This document shows, piece after piece, positions 26,801 through 35,189 of a stretch of 42,700 bases of DNA (the first letter of the stretch is position 1; each line of letters starts with the position of its first letter). The notes under the pieces are model-generated. The model had not been told where the DNA came from, made no database searches, and saw only the letters and a list, made by a program, of their open reading frames with translations. This stretch comes from Balneolaceae bacterium (GTDB lineage: Bacteria; Bacteroidota; Rhodothermia; Balneolales; Balneolaceae). The position numbers and the translations under genes are program-made. The DNA is taken from positions 1-42,700 of the forward strand of contig JAEPNO010000022.1 of the NCBI GenBank assembly GCA_017643365.1, read 5' to 3'.

Positions 26801-26824
26801 ACTTGAACGAATTAAAATTCAAGT
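26801..26824. promoter_or_regulatory. Dyad in the tatA/DUF2795 divergent promoter region
   Basis: ACTTGAA (26801-26807) and TTCAAGT (26818-26824) form a perfect 7-bp inverted repeat with ten bases between, about 50 bases upstream of the DUF2795 start. It could be an operator for the divergent genes. No regulator is known, and in AT-rich DNA such a dyad can arise by chance. Confidence 0.3.
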
Positions 26825-26914
26825 ATTCAATGAATTATTTTATACTAAAAATCGTGCCGAAAATATTGCTATCTTAGCACAAATACATCAACAATTTCCA
26901 ATCAGGTTTATTAT

Positions 26915-27130
26915 ATGTTTAATGGTATAGGAGCACCCGAAATTATTATCGTCGCTATTTTCGTGCTTGTTTTTTTTGGAGCTAAGCGAATTCCCGAATT
27001 AGCAAGAGGTCTGGGACAAGGAATTAAAGAGTTTCGACAAGCGTCAAAAGATATCAAAAAAGAGATTGAAGAGAGCTCAAAAGACATTGACGACGCAGTA
27101 AATTCAGACGAAAAGACAACCACAAAGTAA
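26915..27130 (+). CDS. tatA: TatA/TatE-type twin-arginine translocase subunit
   Basis: The 71-residue protein has the N-terminal helix IGAPEIIIVAIFVLVFFGAK, then the RIPELARGLGQGIKEFR amphipathic helix, then a charged tail: the standard TatA layout. It would form the Tat pore in the inner membrane together with TatC, which is not in the window. It heads a plus-strand run, and gatA follows 11 bases later. Together with the divergent DUF2795 gene it shares the 165-base intergenic region. Confidence 0.9.
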   Translation: MFNGIGAPEIIIVAIFVLVFFGAKRIPELARGLGQGIKEFRQASKDIKKEIEESSKDIDDAVNSDEKTTTK

Positions 27131-27141
27131 TCGACGATACC

Positions 27142-28674
27142 TTGATCCCGAATACAATTCAGGATGCCAGAGCACAAATTTTAGCTGGTAATCTAAAACT
27201 CACCGACCTAGTTGAGCACTATTATACGAACATTGATGCCTCTAATGAGGAAATAAATGCCTTCGTTTATCTCAATAAAGAAGATGCGTTAAAACAAGCA
27301 CAAGAAATTCAGAAAAAAGCAGATGCCGGAAATCACGGACCTTTGATGGGTGCCGTGATGGGAATCAAAGATGTAATCTGCGAAAATGGAAAGCCTACAA
27401 CTTGTGCGTCAGAAATGCTGGGCGATTTCCATAGTGTGTACGATGCAACAGTTATCGAGCGCTTGAAAGCTGCCGATGCGATTATTGTTGGGCGAGTAAA
27501 CATGGATGAATTCGCCATGGGCTCTACTAACGAATACAGCCGATACGGTGCTGCTAGAAACCCTCACGATACTACTAAAGTTACCGGAGGCTCGTCTGGC
27601 GGAAGCGCTGCAGCTGTTGCCGCGAACATGGCAAACACTACCTTAGGATCAGATACAGGTGGCTCTATTCGCCAACCTGCTTCATATTGTGGCGTTGTGG
27701 GAATCAAGCCTACATATGGACGAGTTTCTCGCTTTGGCTTAGTTGCTTTTGCCTCTTCGTTCGATTCCATCGGGCCATTGGCACATTCGGTTGAAGATGC
27801 CGCAGCTGTTTTACAAGCAATTGCCGGCTTCGATGAGCGCGATAATACTTCCGCTCAATTAGAAGTGCCCGATTTTGTTGCTGCTGCACAAAATCCGAAG
27901 AAAGATATTAAAATCGGTGTGCCTGAAGAGTTTTTTGGTGAAGGCTTGGATGAAGGAGTTAAAGCCATCGTTGAAGCAAACATCAAAAAATTGGAAGAAA
28001 ATGGGGCTGAAATTGTACCCATACATTTGCCGCACACCAAATACGGTTTAGCTACTTATTATATTCTTGCTACAGCCGAAGCTTCTAGCAACCTAGCGAG
28101 GTTTGATGGAATCCGATACGGACATCGTGCCGACAAAAATGCTGTGCTTGATGAATTAAAAGCTGAAGAAGCAGAAATCAAGGCACGACTAAAAGCAGCT
28201 TCGGATGAGGAAAAACCTAAAATCGAAACCGAGCTCGAAAAACTAGATTCTGCTTTAACTCGCTTATATAAGAAATCTCGAACCGAAGGCTTTGGTCCGG
28301 AAGTGAAGCGCCGCATTATGCTTGGTACCTATGTGTTGAGTGCCGGTTATTACGATGCGTATTACGGGAAAGCTCAACGCGTTCGCCGACTGATTCAAAA
28401 CGATTTTAAAGAAGCGTTTAAACAAGTTGATGTTATTGTAAGCCCAACTGCTCCAACCACGGCGTTCGATATCGGTTCAGAGATCAACGACCCTTTGCAA
28501 ATGTACTTGAACGATGCCTATACGATTTCGGCGAATCTTGCAGGAATATGTGGGATAAGCGTTCCTGCGGGGACTCACGAAAACGGATTGCCTGTTGGAA
28601 TTCAGTTTTTAGGGGATGTTTTTCAGGAAGAAAAAATCATCAATGCCGGTCGATTGGTTGAGTTACTCCGATAA
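27142..28674 (+). CDS. gatA: Asp/Glu-tRNA amidotransferase subunit A
   Basis: Amidase signature motifs are intact: MGIKDVI with the catalytic Lys (about residue 76), VTGGSSGGSAAAVAAN with the cis-Ser (about 150), and GSDTGGSIRQPAS with the nucleophile (about 175). KPTYGRVSRFG follows. The length of 510 is typical. It supplies ammonia from glutamine for transamidation of Glu-tRNA(Gln) and/or Asp-tRNA(Asn), as a complex with GatB and GatC, which are not encoded nearby. The start is a TTG at 27142; no better start is seen between it and the tatA stop. Confidence 0.92.
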   Translation: MIPNTIQDARAQILAGNLKLTDLVEHYYTNIDASNEEINAFVYLNKEDALKQAQEIQKKADAGNHGPLMGAVMGIKDVICENGKPTTCASEMLGDFHSVYDATVIERLKAADAIIVGRVNMDEFAMGSTNEYSRYGAARNPHDTTKVTGGSSGGSAAAVAANMANTTLGSDTGGSIRQPASYCGVVGIKPTYGRVSRFGLVAFASSFDSIGPLAHSVEDAAAVLQAIAGFDERDNTSAQLEVPDFVAAAQNPKKDIKIGVPEEFFGEGLDEGVKAIVEANIKKLEENGAEIVPIHLPHTKYGLATYYILATAEASSNLARFDGIRYGHRADKNAVLDELKAEEAEIKARLKAASDEEKPKIETELEKLDSALTRLYKKSRTEGFGPEVKRRIMLGTYVLSAGYYDAYYGKAQRVRRLIQNDFKEAFKQVDVIVSPTAPTTAFDIGSEINDPLQMYLNDAYTISANLAGICGISVPAGTHENGLPVGIQFLGDVFQEEKIINAGRLVELLR

Positions 28675-28716
28675 TTTGGAGTATTTAAAGCCTGTAATTC
28701 ATAATCTATCATCACT

Positions 28717-29484
28717 ATGAACAGACTTTCAGGAAAGCAGGTATTAATAACCGGTGCAACTTCAGGAATTGGTAAAGCCATTGCAGAACAACTTGCTACG
28801 ATGGGATGCCATTTGGTAATTACCGGTCGCCGTACAGAACGATTGCAAGAGCTTGCGAATACCTTGATCGAAAAGCACAAAGTAAACGTTCGAACATTTG
28901 CTTTCGATATTCAAGATCGAATTGCCATTGAAGCTTTTAAGGTAAGTGTTAAGGGCATCAAATTTGATATCCTCATCAATAACGCCGGATTAGCAAAAGG
29001 AGTAGATCCGGTTCAGTCTGGTTCATTCGATGATTGGGATATGATGATCGATACCAATGTGAAAGGATTGTTAGCAATGACGCGCCTTTTTCTTCCTGAT
29101 ATGATCGAGCAAAACAGTGGTCACATCATCAATTTAGGATCCACAGCCGGGCACGAATCTTATCCGGGCGGATCGGTGTATTGCGCTACAAAGCATGCAG
29201 TTAAGGCAATCACCGAAGCCACTAAGAAAGATGTACACGGAACCAATGTTCGTGTGAGTATGGTTTCTCCCGGACTGGTTGAAACTGAGTTTAGTAATGT
29301 CCGTTTTGATGGGGATCAAGATAAAGCAGATTCTGTGTACAAAGGCATGCAGCCTTTAACGGCTGAAGATATCGCCGAAATTGTGGTGTTTGTGGCAAAC
29401 CGTCCTGCACACGTAAATATTTTAGATTCAATAGTGATGCCGGTAGCTCAGTCTTCGGCGCAAATGGTTCATCGAAATGAATAA
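28717..29484 (+). CDS. SDR family NAD(P)-dependent oxidoreductase (YdfG-like)
   Basis: ITGATSGIGKAIAEQLA is the cofactor motif and the following ITGRRTERL suggests NADP(H). NNAGLAKG, NLGSTAGHESYPGG with the catalytic Ser, and YCATKHAVKA with Tyr/Lys complete the classical SDR set. The sequence resembles YdfG-type enzymes, which act on 3-hydroxy acids such as serine or 3-hydroxypropionate. The exact substrate cannot be read here. It overlaps the M28 lipoprotein gene by eight bases. Confidence 0.85.
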   Translation: MNRLSGKQVLITGATSGIGKAIAEQLATMGCHLVITGRRTERLQELANTLIEKHKVNVRTFAFDIQDRIAIEAFKVSVKGIKFDILINNAGLAKGVDPVQSGSFDDWDMMIDTNVKGLLAMTRLFLPDMIEQNSGHIINLGSTAGHESYPGGSVYCATKHAVKAITEATKKDVHGTNVRVSMVSPGLVETEFSNVRFDGDQDKADSVYKGMQPLTAEDIAEIVVFVANRPAHVNILDSIVMPVAQSSAQMVHRNE

Positions 29485-30445
29485 ATTTTTCTACTTATTA
29501 GTTGCCATCTTTTTAATTCAAGCATGTAGCAACGAGCCCAAAACAGGACTTCAATTTTCTGAGAAAGGTCGATCAGTACCAGAATTTTCGGGAGATTCTG
29601 CCTTTCAGTTTGTTCAAGCTCAGGTTGATTTTGGTCCGCGTGTGCCCAATACCTACGGTCATGTTGAAACCAAGAAGTATTTGATGAATAAACTCCGTGA
29701 TTATGCCGGAGAACAAATGGTGTTTGCCCAAGAATTTACCGGCGATAGTTATTCAGGAACAACCCTAGAAATGGCGAACATCATTGCAGCTTTCAATCCT
29801 ACAGCTGCCGATCGGATTATGCTTTGCGCACACTGGGATACTCGTCCAAGAGCGGATATGGATACCGTACGAACCGCTGATTACATTCCCGGTGCAGATG
29901 ATGGTGGAAGTGGAGTTGGGGTTTTGATGGAACTAGCCAGAATTTTTGCGGATGATCCTCCACCAATTGGAGTAGACATTGTCTTTTTTGATGGCGAGGA
30001 TTACGGCGCGCAAGGCGACTTAGCCAATTACTTTTTAGGATCTCGCTTCTGGTCGCAAAACCCACCGGTTCCGGGTTATTCTCCACGTTTTGCTATTCTT
30101 TTGGATATGGTTGGCGCGAAAGACGCTTTGTTTCCGAAAGAAGAATACTCAATCGGATATGCACCAAATTTAGTGGATGAAGTTTGGAATATAGCTAGTG
30201 AAAAGGGCTACGAGAATCTTTTCCCTAACGAAGTTGGAGCAGGAGTACTCGACGATCATTACATTATTGATCAATACACTGATATTCCGATCATAAACAT
30301 CATCAATCATCAGCGTGGTGAGGATGGTAATATCGTATTCGGATCGCATTGGCATACGCATCAAGATGATATGCCGATAATCGGAAAAGAGACTTTACAA
30401 GGTGTTGGCGATGTATTGCTAGAACTTATTTATAATCGACTATAA
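29477..30445 (+). CDS. M28 family glutaminyl-cyclase-like lipoprotein
   Basis: A lipobox LIQAC (Cys15) gives a lipoprotein. The metal ligands of M28 are in order: CAHWDTRPR (HxD), GADDGGSG (bridging Asp), FFDGEDYG (Glu) and HWHTHQDDMP (His). The DTRPRAD stretch and the QDDMP ending fit glutaminyl-peptide cyclotransferases more than aminopeptidases. These enzymes turn N-terminal Gln into pyroglutamate on exported proteins. Aminopeptidase activity is not excluded. The next gene, prmA, starts at the last base of its stop codon. Confidence 0.82.
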   Translation: MNKFFYLLVAIFLIQACSNEPKTGLQFSEKGRSVPEFSGDSAFQFVQAQVDFGPRVPNTYGHVETKKYLMNKLRDYAGEQMVFAQEFTGDSYSGTTLEMANIIAAFNPTAADRIMLCAHWDTRPRADMDTVRTADYIPGADDGGSGVGVLMELARIFADDPPPIGVDIVFFDGEDYGAQGDLANYFLGSRFWSQNPPVPGYSPRFAILLDMVGAKDALFPKEEYSIGYAPNLVDEVWNIASEKGYENLFPNEVGAGVLDDHYIIDQYTDIPIINIINHQRGEDGNIVFGSHWHTHQDDMPIIGKETLQGVGDVLLELIYNRL

Positions 30446-31278
30446 TGGATTATTTACGCGTTTACTTATCAATCCCTGACGAATTCCAAGAACTGCTGAT
30501 TGCCGAGCTTTTTGATATGGATTTTGAAGGCTTTGAAGAAGAAGAACATCGCATTATAGCCTCGATCCCCGCCAAAGATTTCAACGACTACAAGCGCGAA
30601 GAAATCGAACGTATTTTGATGCATTACGGTGATGGCGCATACCTCGAAAAAGAAGAATTAGTGGCCCCGCAAAACTGGAACGCCAACTGGGAGCAAAGTA
30701 TAGAGCCGCAGACCATCGGGAAGTTTTATGTGCGCCCAACGTGGGGCGAGGCCTACCACGGCGATGAATTCATCGAGTTGCTCATTGATCCTAAAATGGC
30801 TTTTGGAACCGGTTATCACGCTACAACCCGATTGTTATTGGAATGGATTCCTGAAGTTGTAAAAGGCGGAGAGGATGTACTCGACGCCGGAACCGGAACT
30901 GGAATTCTGGCCATCGCAGCTTTAAAAGCAGGGGCAGAGCAGGCTTTCGGATTTGATATTGACGAGTGGAGTGAAGAAAACGCCCGGGAAAATATGGAGC
31001 TGAATAACATCGAAAAATTTGATGTGAAATTGGGCTCTACCGAAACCATACCTGAAGGCAAAGAATACGATTTGATTTTAGCGAATATCAATCGAAATGC
31101 ATTGATGGAGCTCATCCCTGTGTTAAACACATACCTAAAACCGGGTGGTAAATTGTTACTATCAGGATTGCTGGAAGCAGATGAATCGACTATTCTAAAA
31201 ATTACAGATAAACAGCTGCTTACGCATGTATCTACACGTCAGCAAAAAGAGTGGATTGCAATCCTATTAAGAAAATGA
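30445..31278 (+). CDS. prmA: Ribosomal protein L11 methyltransferase
   Basis: The protein has an N-terminal substrate-recognition domain with the FEGFEEEEHRI pattern (about residues 29-39), a linker with NWEQSIEPQTIGKFYVRP, and LIDPKMAFGTGYHATTRL. The SAM motif DAGTGTGILAIAAL and the active-site-like LANINRNALMEL follow. This is the PrmA layout and the size (277) is right. It trimethylates lysines and the N-terminus of ribosomal protein L11. Its TGA overlaps the next start codon (ATGA). Confidence 0.9.
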   Translation: MDYLRVYLSIPDEFQELLIAELFDMDFEGFEEEEHRIIASIPAKDFNDYKREEIERILMHYGDGAYLEKEELVAPQNWNANWEQSIEPQTIGKFYVRPTWGEAYHGDEFIELLIDPKMAFGTGYHATTRLLLEWIPEVVKGGEDVLDAGTGTGILAIAALKAGAEQAFGFDIDEWSEENARENMELNNIEKFDVKLGSTETIPEGKEYDLILANINRNALMELIPVLNTYLKPGGKLLLSGLLEADESTILKITDKQLLTHVSTRQQKEWIAILLRK

Positions 31279-32198
31279 GAGCAGCCATAGATATTGGAAC
31301 CAATACGGTTCTACTTTTGATTGCAAAAGAGGGAGAATCCTCGTTAGAAGTACTTGAAGAAGGCTATCGAATGCCTCGCCTTGGAAAAGGTGTGGATGCC
31401 AATCATAACCTAAATACGTCGAGTATTCGACGTGTACTGGATGTATTAAATGAGTATCAGCAAATTATTGAAGAGAAGTATCCGGAATGCGAAAAGGTAA
31501 TCGTTACCGCCACAAGTGCAGTTCGTGACGCCGAAAATCGCGATCTGTTCTTATCGAAAGTAAAAGAAGAAACCGGATTTGACGTCAGATTATTAAGTGG
31601 TGATGAGGAAGCTCAGTATACCTATCGCGGGGCACTTGCTACCGTTGATCATCTTTCGGATGATGAAGCATTTGTTGTATTGGATATAGGTGGTGGTAGC
31701 ACCGAAATTGCAGCAGGATTTGAAGGAGCACTCTCAAGGTTTACATCACTAGATGTTGGTTGCGTTCGCTTCACAGAGCGATATTTAAAGCATAATCCAC
31801 CATATACCGAAGAAATTTTTGAGTGCAGAGAAGCGATTCGTGAAGCTCTTGCAAAGCAGAAAGTTAAAATCCCTAAAAAAGCGATAGCACTGGGTGTTGC
31901 TGGAACCATGACTTCGCTTGCGGCTATTGATCTTCAAATTGACGAAACCCAGATTAGCCGTTTAAACGGACATAAGATTGATCGCGAAAAGTTATCTAAA
32001 AGCATTGAAGTTTTTAGCTTACATACTTACGATCAACTGCTGGAATTAAATCCATCGGTCTTAAAAGGTAGAGAGGATGTGTTTTTAGCCGGATTATTGA
32101 TCCTCGATGAGTTTTTGAAATTCTACTCTTTAGATGAAATTTTGGTATCCACAGGTGGCATGAGACATGGAGCACTTTTGATGGATAAAAAAGATTGA
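31275..32198 (+). CDS. Ppx/GppA-family phosphatase (exopolyphosphatase or pppGpp phosphatase)
   Basis: The ASKHA-fold motifs are MRAAIDIGTNTVLLLIA at the start and VVLDIGGGSTEIAAG in the middle, with LGVAGTMTSLAA between the lobes and a late STGGMRHGAL. At 307 residues it is a short Ppx/GppA protein made only of the catalytic lobes, without the C-terminal HD domain of E. coli Ppx. It should degrade polyphosphate and/or pppGpp. The ATG at 31275 is chosen over a start at 31251 because the motif begins there and it couples to the prmA stop. Confidence 0.87.
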   Translation: MRAAIDIGTNTVLLLIAKEGESSLEVLEEGYRMPRLGKGVDANHNLNTSSIRRVLDVLNEYQQIIEEKYPECEKVIVTATSAVRDAENRDLFLSKVKEETGFDVRLLSGDEEAQYTYRGALATVDHLSDDEAFVVLDIGGGSTEIAAGFEGALSRFTSLDVGCVRFTERYLKHNPPYTEEIFECREAIREALAKQKVKIPKKAIALGVAGTMTSLAAIDLQIDETQISRLNGHKIDREKLSKSIEVFSLHTYDQLLELNPSVLKGREDVFLAGLLILDEFLKFYSLDEILVSTGGMRHGALLMDKKD

Positions 32199-32217
32199 AA
32201 ATTCGGATTTTCATTTT
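32196..32217 (+). terminator. Hairpin at the end of the Ppx/GppA gene
   Basis: TGAAAAT (32196-32202) and ATTTTCA (32207-32213) form a 7-bp stem around TCGG, followed by TTTTG. The stem begins with the TGA of the phosphatase gene. It is AT-rich, so it may be a weak terminator before the sigma factor gene. Confidence 0.4.
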
Positions 32218-32258
32218 GCCTAAGCTTTGTATTTTAGTCGACTAAATTAACCCCATTG

Positions 32259-32891
32259 ATGCAGGACAACTCAAAACCAATTACCAACACTTCACCGCGC
32301 GAAAATGCCTCTGCTAGCAGTATCGAAGACGATAAGCTAGTTTCGGAAGCACTATCAGGTCGCGAGGATTCTTACAAGAAGTTGGTAGAAAAATACGATC
32401 GCCCAATCTTTTTTCACATTCGCAAAATGATCCGCGAACAGGAAATGGTTGAAGATTTGGTGCAGGAAGTGTTTATGAAGGCTTTTAAAAACCTGGGGAG
32501 TTATAGCAACGAGTATGCCTTTTCAACATGGTTATACCGTATTGCTACCAATCATACCATCGATTATCTGCGCAAAAAGAAGCTGCAAACCTTCTCAATT
32601 AGTGATCCCATCAAAATAAAAGATGGGGAGATGGAAGTTCAGATTCTGGATAATTCGTTTGCTACAGATGCGCCGGTGATCAAAAGTGAACGTAAAGCCA
32701 TCGTTCAAAATGCCATTCAAAATCTACCGGAAAAATATCGTCGCGTTATCCAAATGCGCCACATGGATGAGCTCAGCTACGATGAGATTGCAAACGAACT
32801 TGATTTGCCTCTCGGCACGGTAAAGGCACACATTTTTCGTGCTCGTGAGCTTCTGTATAAGGCTTTGATTGATAAGAAGGATAAGTTTTAG
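32259..32891 (+). CDS. ECF-type RNA polymerase sigma factor
   Basis: The 210-residue protein has a Ser/Asn-rich N-terminal tail. Region 2 follows with LVEKYDRPIFFHIRKMI, EDLVQEVFMKAFKNL and FSTWLYRIATNHTIDYLRKKK. Region 4 has LPEKYRRVIQMRHMDELSYDEIANELDLPLGTVKAHIFRARELLYKAL. These are standard ECF sigma regions with no region 3. No anti-sigma gene is adjacent: a repeat island starts right after the stop. The ATG at 32259 is used, not the TTG just before it. What it controls is unknown. Confidence 0.9.
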   Translation: MQDNSKPITNTSPRENASASSIEDDKLVSEALSGREDSYKKLVEKYDRPIFFHIRKMIREQEMVEDLVQEVFMKAFKNLGSYSNEYAFSTWLYRIATNHTIDYLRKKKLQTFSISDPIKIKDGEMEVQILDNSFATDAPVIKSERKAIVQNAIQNLPEKYRRVIQMRHMDELSYDEIANELDLPLGTVKAHIFRARELLYKALIDKKDKF

Positions 32892-32927
32892 GGATAGATT
32901 TGAGCCTTGAGATTTGAGGGGTGAGCC

Positions 32928-32940
32928 ATGAGGAATGAGG
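32928..32940 (+). repeat. 13-bp inverted repeat, left outer copy
   Basis: ATGAGGAATGAGG here has its exact reverse complement at 35448-35460, so the pair brackets the repeat island. The motif is low in complexity (a short tandem of ATGAGGA), so a chance match is possible. Confidence 0.45.
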
Positions 32941-33146
32941 CTTACAACCATTCACGACGAAGTTATCTCAGTAGATTGTAAGTACGGGACTAAAGTCCCT
33001 TCTTGATTATGTTCTAGCTAGAGCTAGATTAATAACATATAGAGAGCTAAGTACTTAGATAATTCATTTAATAAACTTGATTCAAAGCTCCTGAGTTAGC
33101 CCATTGTTATATCAACAAGTCCTCCTCCTAATGTACGAGGAGACAG

Positions 33147-33182
33147 ACCTGCCTGCCAAAGGGAAGTTCGGTCCGCAGGCAG
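33147..33182. repeat. 36-bp palindromic insertion inside long repeat copy A
   Basis: CTGCCTGC (33149-33156) and GCAGGCAG (33175-33182) form an 8-bp stem. The whole 36 bases are missing at the matching place in copy B, where GAGACAG is followed directly by AGGAGG. CAG lies on both sides. It looks like a small mobile palindrome. Confidence 0.6.
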
Positions 33183-33214
33183 AGGAGGTTAAAAAAAGCA
33201 TTAGATATACTCAT

Positions 33215-33245
33215 TCCATCATTTCGCTGAAAGCGGGGTGATGGA
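33215..33245. repeat. REP-like hairpin, copy 1
   Basis: TCCATCA and TGATGGA pair as an outer 7-bp stem. Inside, CGCT and AGCG form a 4-bp stem with a GAA loop, and TTT/GGG make an internal loop. Three further copies occur at 33470, 35382 and 42097. Confidence 0.8.
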
Positions 33246-33283
33246 GCTTATCAAAAGCCAAGAATTGATGTTTTGACGTAGAT

Positions 33284-33414
33284 TCCATCAGCCGTGCATT
33301 CGCCCGACAGATAGGTTGAATTCTCCACAGTCATCCCTGCGAAAGCAGGAATCTAAAGTTTGATAAAACATCAGCCATTATTACGTTTTAGATTCTCACC
33401 TTCGTCGGAATGAC
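33284..33414. repeat. 131-bp direct repeat, left copy
   Basis: It matches 34996-35126 over the full 131 bases with three mismatches. It begins TCCATCAGCCGTGCATTCGC. The last 85 bases (33330-33414) hold two related hairpin units in opposite orientation, GTCATCCCTGCGAAAGCAGG and the reverse type ending GGAATGAC, like a bipartite REP pair. Together with the right copy it flanks the orphan kinase gene in direct orientation. Confidence 0.85.
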
Positions 33415-33469
33415 TTTTAAAAGAGATCATATTTTTAGAATAAAATTGATGCCTGAACGAGTTTAGATA

Positions 33470-33500
33470 TCCATCATTTCGCTGAAAGCGGGGTGATGGA
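33470..33500. repeat. REP-like hairpin, copy 2
   Basis: This is an exact copy of the 31-base hairpin at 33215-33245. With the following 33539-33572 it forms a second roughly 103-bp unit parallel to 33215-33318. Confidence 0.8.
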
Positions 33501-33538
33501 GCCTTTTAAAAAGCCAAGAATAATGTTTTAACGTAGAC

Positions 33539-33572
33539 TCCATTAGCCGTGCATTCGCCCGAAAGATGGGTT
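33539..33572. repeat. Partial copy of the start of the 131-bp repeat
   Basis: TCCATTAGCCGTGCATTCGC and a few more bases match the beginning of the 131-bp repeat with a few changes. The remainder, including the double hairpin, is not present here. Confidence 0.7.
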
Positions 33573-33643
33573 TATTAATACTTACCCTTATGCTTCTACG
33601 CCAGGTATCGGAGTGGAATAAATTACTCGATGCTTTCTTCCAA

Positions 33644-34720
33644 CTACTGAGGTATAGAAAAGTAAAAGGTAGTGCCTTTTCCAAGTTCAGAGTCGAGCCA
33701 AATCTTTCCATTATGTAGCTCTACGACTTTCTTACAGTGAGCAAGTCCTACACCGGAGCCTTCGTATTCTTTAGTACTATGCAAGCGTTGGAACATGCTA
33801 AAAATCTTGTCCTTGTTTTCCTCGGCTATTCCAATTCCATTGTCTTGTACTGAGAATGTCCATCCATTTTCGTTTTTCACACTTAACGTGATATTGGGAG
33901 TGGTACCTTCTTTTTGAAATTTGATGCCATTGCTAATCAAATTCTGAAACAATAATCGCAGTTCAGTTTTATAGCCATTAATAATCGGCAATGTCTCAAC
34001 TTGGAAATTGGTTTGAGTGTTTTTGATTTTGGCTCCTAAATCATTCTGAACATTTTCAATTAACTCGTTACAATCGATGGAAGTCTTTTCTTTTCCTTGC
34101 CCTAAACTATTGAAATCGAGTAATTCAGTAATCATAGTTCGCATCCTAGTTGTAGAATCGGTCAAATACTTGAAAAACTTATCAAGTTTATCATCTAGTC
34201 GTCCCGCATATTCACGTTCAATTAATTGAAGAACGATGGTAATACTATTTAAAGGATCTTTAAGATCGTGTGATACGATAGAGACATATTGATTTAGCTC
34301 TTTATTTTTCCGCTCCAATTCAATTTTTTTCTGCTCGAGTTCTGTTACGTTTCTAAGCATCACGTACACATAGTTATCCTGAATATGATGAACGGAACAT
34401 TCGTAGGTGCCGGCTACTTCTTCATTCGAATATTCAACCAATCCCAAGTTTACATCTTCGCCGGTTTCGGCAACTTTTCTATAGGTTTCGATAACTGCTA
34501 AGCCCCCTTCGTGTTCGTAAGCTTCAGGAGCGACTTCAATAATCTTCTTTCCAAAAACCTCGTCGCGGGTTTTTCTCATTTCGTACAAAACCACCTTATT
34601 CATGAACACATAACGAACACTTTTAATGTCGTTTATGTCTTCAATTTTGAAAATTCCAACTCCAACCGGTAAATCATCAAACGTATTTTTAAGAATCTCA
34701 AGATTTAATAAATCTTTCAT
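33644..34720 (-). CDS. Soluble PAS sensor histidine kinase, orphan
   Basis: The N-terminal PAS domain (about residues 10-125) starts FDDLPVGVGIFKIED and ends VMLRNVTELEQ. A short coiled coil follows, then the H-box IVSHDLKDPLNSI, an N-box NLISNGIKF, DNGIGIAE and GSGVGLAHCKKVVELHNGKIW. The order and length (358) are those of bacteriophytochrome-like or PAS-HisKA kinases without membrane segments. No response regulator is adjacent. The gene is enclosed on both sides by the repeats, and 131-bp direct repeats flank it. The ATG is at 34720. Confidence 0.85.
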   Translation of the reverse strand: MKDLLNLEILKNTFDDLPVGVGIFKIEDINDIKSVRYVFMNKVVLYEMRKTRDEVFGKKIIEVAPEAYEHEGGLAVIETYRKVAETGEDVNLGLVEYSNEEVAGTYECSVHHIQDNYVYVMLRNVTELEQKKIELERKNKELNQYVSIVSHDLKDPLNSITIVLQLIEREYAGRLDDKLDKFFKYLTDSTTRMRTMITELLDFNSLGQGKEKTSIDCNELIENVQNDLGAKIKNTQTNFQVETLPIINGYKTELRLLFQNLISNGIKFQKEGTTPNITLSVKNENGWTFSVQDNGIGIAEENKDKIFSMFQRLHSTKEYEGSGVGLAHCKKVVELHNGKIWLDSELGKGTTFYFSIPQ

Positions 34721-34995
34721 ACACTGTACCTGTTTGGTAAAAAAATGCAGACAGAAATAAAACCAATTGCCAAAATTCGGCTAATCTGTATGCGTAAATA
34801 TGTACCTGAATAATTAGTGTTTTTATCGTTATCGGAACTTATTTTAGTTCCTTTAATCAATTAGCAAATGAAATAACAAATTACCTGCCAAAGACTTAGT
34901 GCTAGTGACATCGGCTACTATCAATTCTCAAAAAGTGTGTAATAGAATCTAACACTTGCCCCGATGTATGCAGGTTGAGGAGGATAAAAATAGAA

Positions 34996-35126
34996 TCCAT
35001 CAGCCGTGCATTCGCCCGACAGATAGGTTGAATTCTCCACAGTCATCCCTGCGAAAGCAGGAATCTAAAGTTTGATAAAACATCAGCCATCATTACGTTT
35101 TAGATTCCCACCTTCGTGGGAATGAC
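34996..35126. repeat. 131-bp direct repeat, right copy
   Basis: It matches 33284-33414 in the same orientation with three mismatches. In this copy the second hairpin is perfect (CCCAC-CTTC-GTGGG), whereas in the left copy two of the three changes break it. Confidence 0.85.
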
Positions 35127-35189
35127 TGTTAAATGAAATTCAAGGTACAGGACCAAGAGAAATTGAATCAGATTGGGTTAAGTAAGGGC

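Larger units (their letters stand above)
32986..33276. repeat. Long intergenic repeat, copy A
   Basis: It starts with the 14-base palindrome GGGACTAAAGTCCC (32986-32999) and continues with CTTCTTGATTATGTTCT, an AATTCATTTA region, GCTCCTGAGTTAGCCCATTG, a CTCC-rich dyad and GCATTAGATATA, ending with the REP-like hairpin and AAGAATTGA. Copy B at 35190-35437 has the same order with about 40 bases fewer, mainly because of the insertion at 33147-33182. The two copies are diverged in their less structured parts. Confidence 0.8.
32892..33643. other. Gene-free repeat island, left part
   Basis: No coding region is supported in these 752 bases between the sigma factor gene and the orphan kinase gene. 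The stretch is filled by repeats: TGAG-rich sequence to 32940, a roughly 290-bp repeat, a 131-bp repeat, REP-like hairpins and a second partial unit up to about 33573. Individual elements are listed separately. Confidence 0.8.

Noticed and set aside
32724-32955. Two minus-strand open frames at the end of the sigma factor gene
   Set aside because: They are shadows of the sigma factor region 4 coding sequence with no ribosome-binding site or family match.
32986-33580. Possible CRISPR array, because several repeats follow each other
   Set aside because: Repeats are of different kinds and lengths, are not evenly spaced, have no unique spacers, and no cas gene is present.
33463-33711. Short minus-strand open frame over the REP-like repeats and the kinase C-terminus
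   Set aside because: It runs through two repeat units and the kinase gene in another frame and shows no protein family signal.
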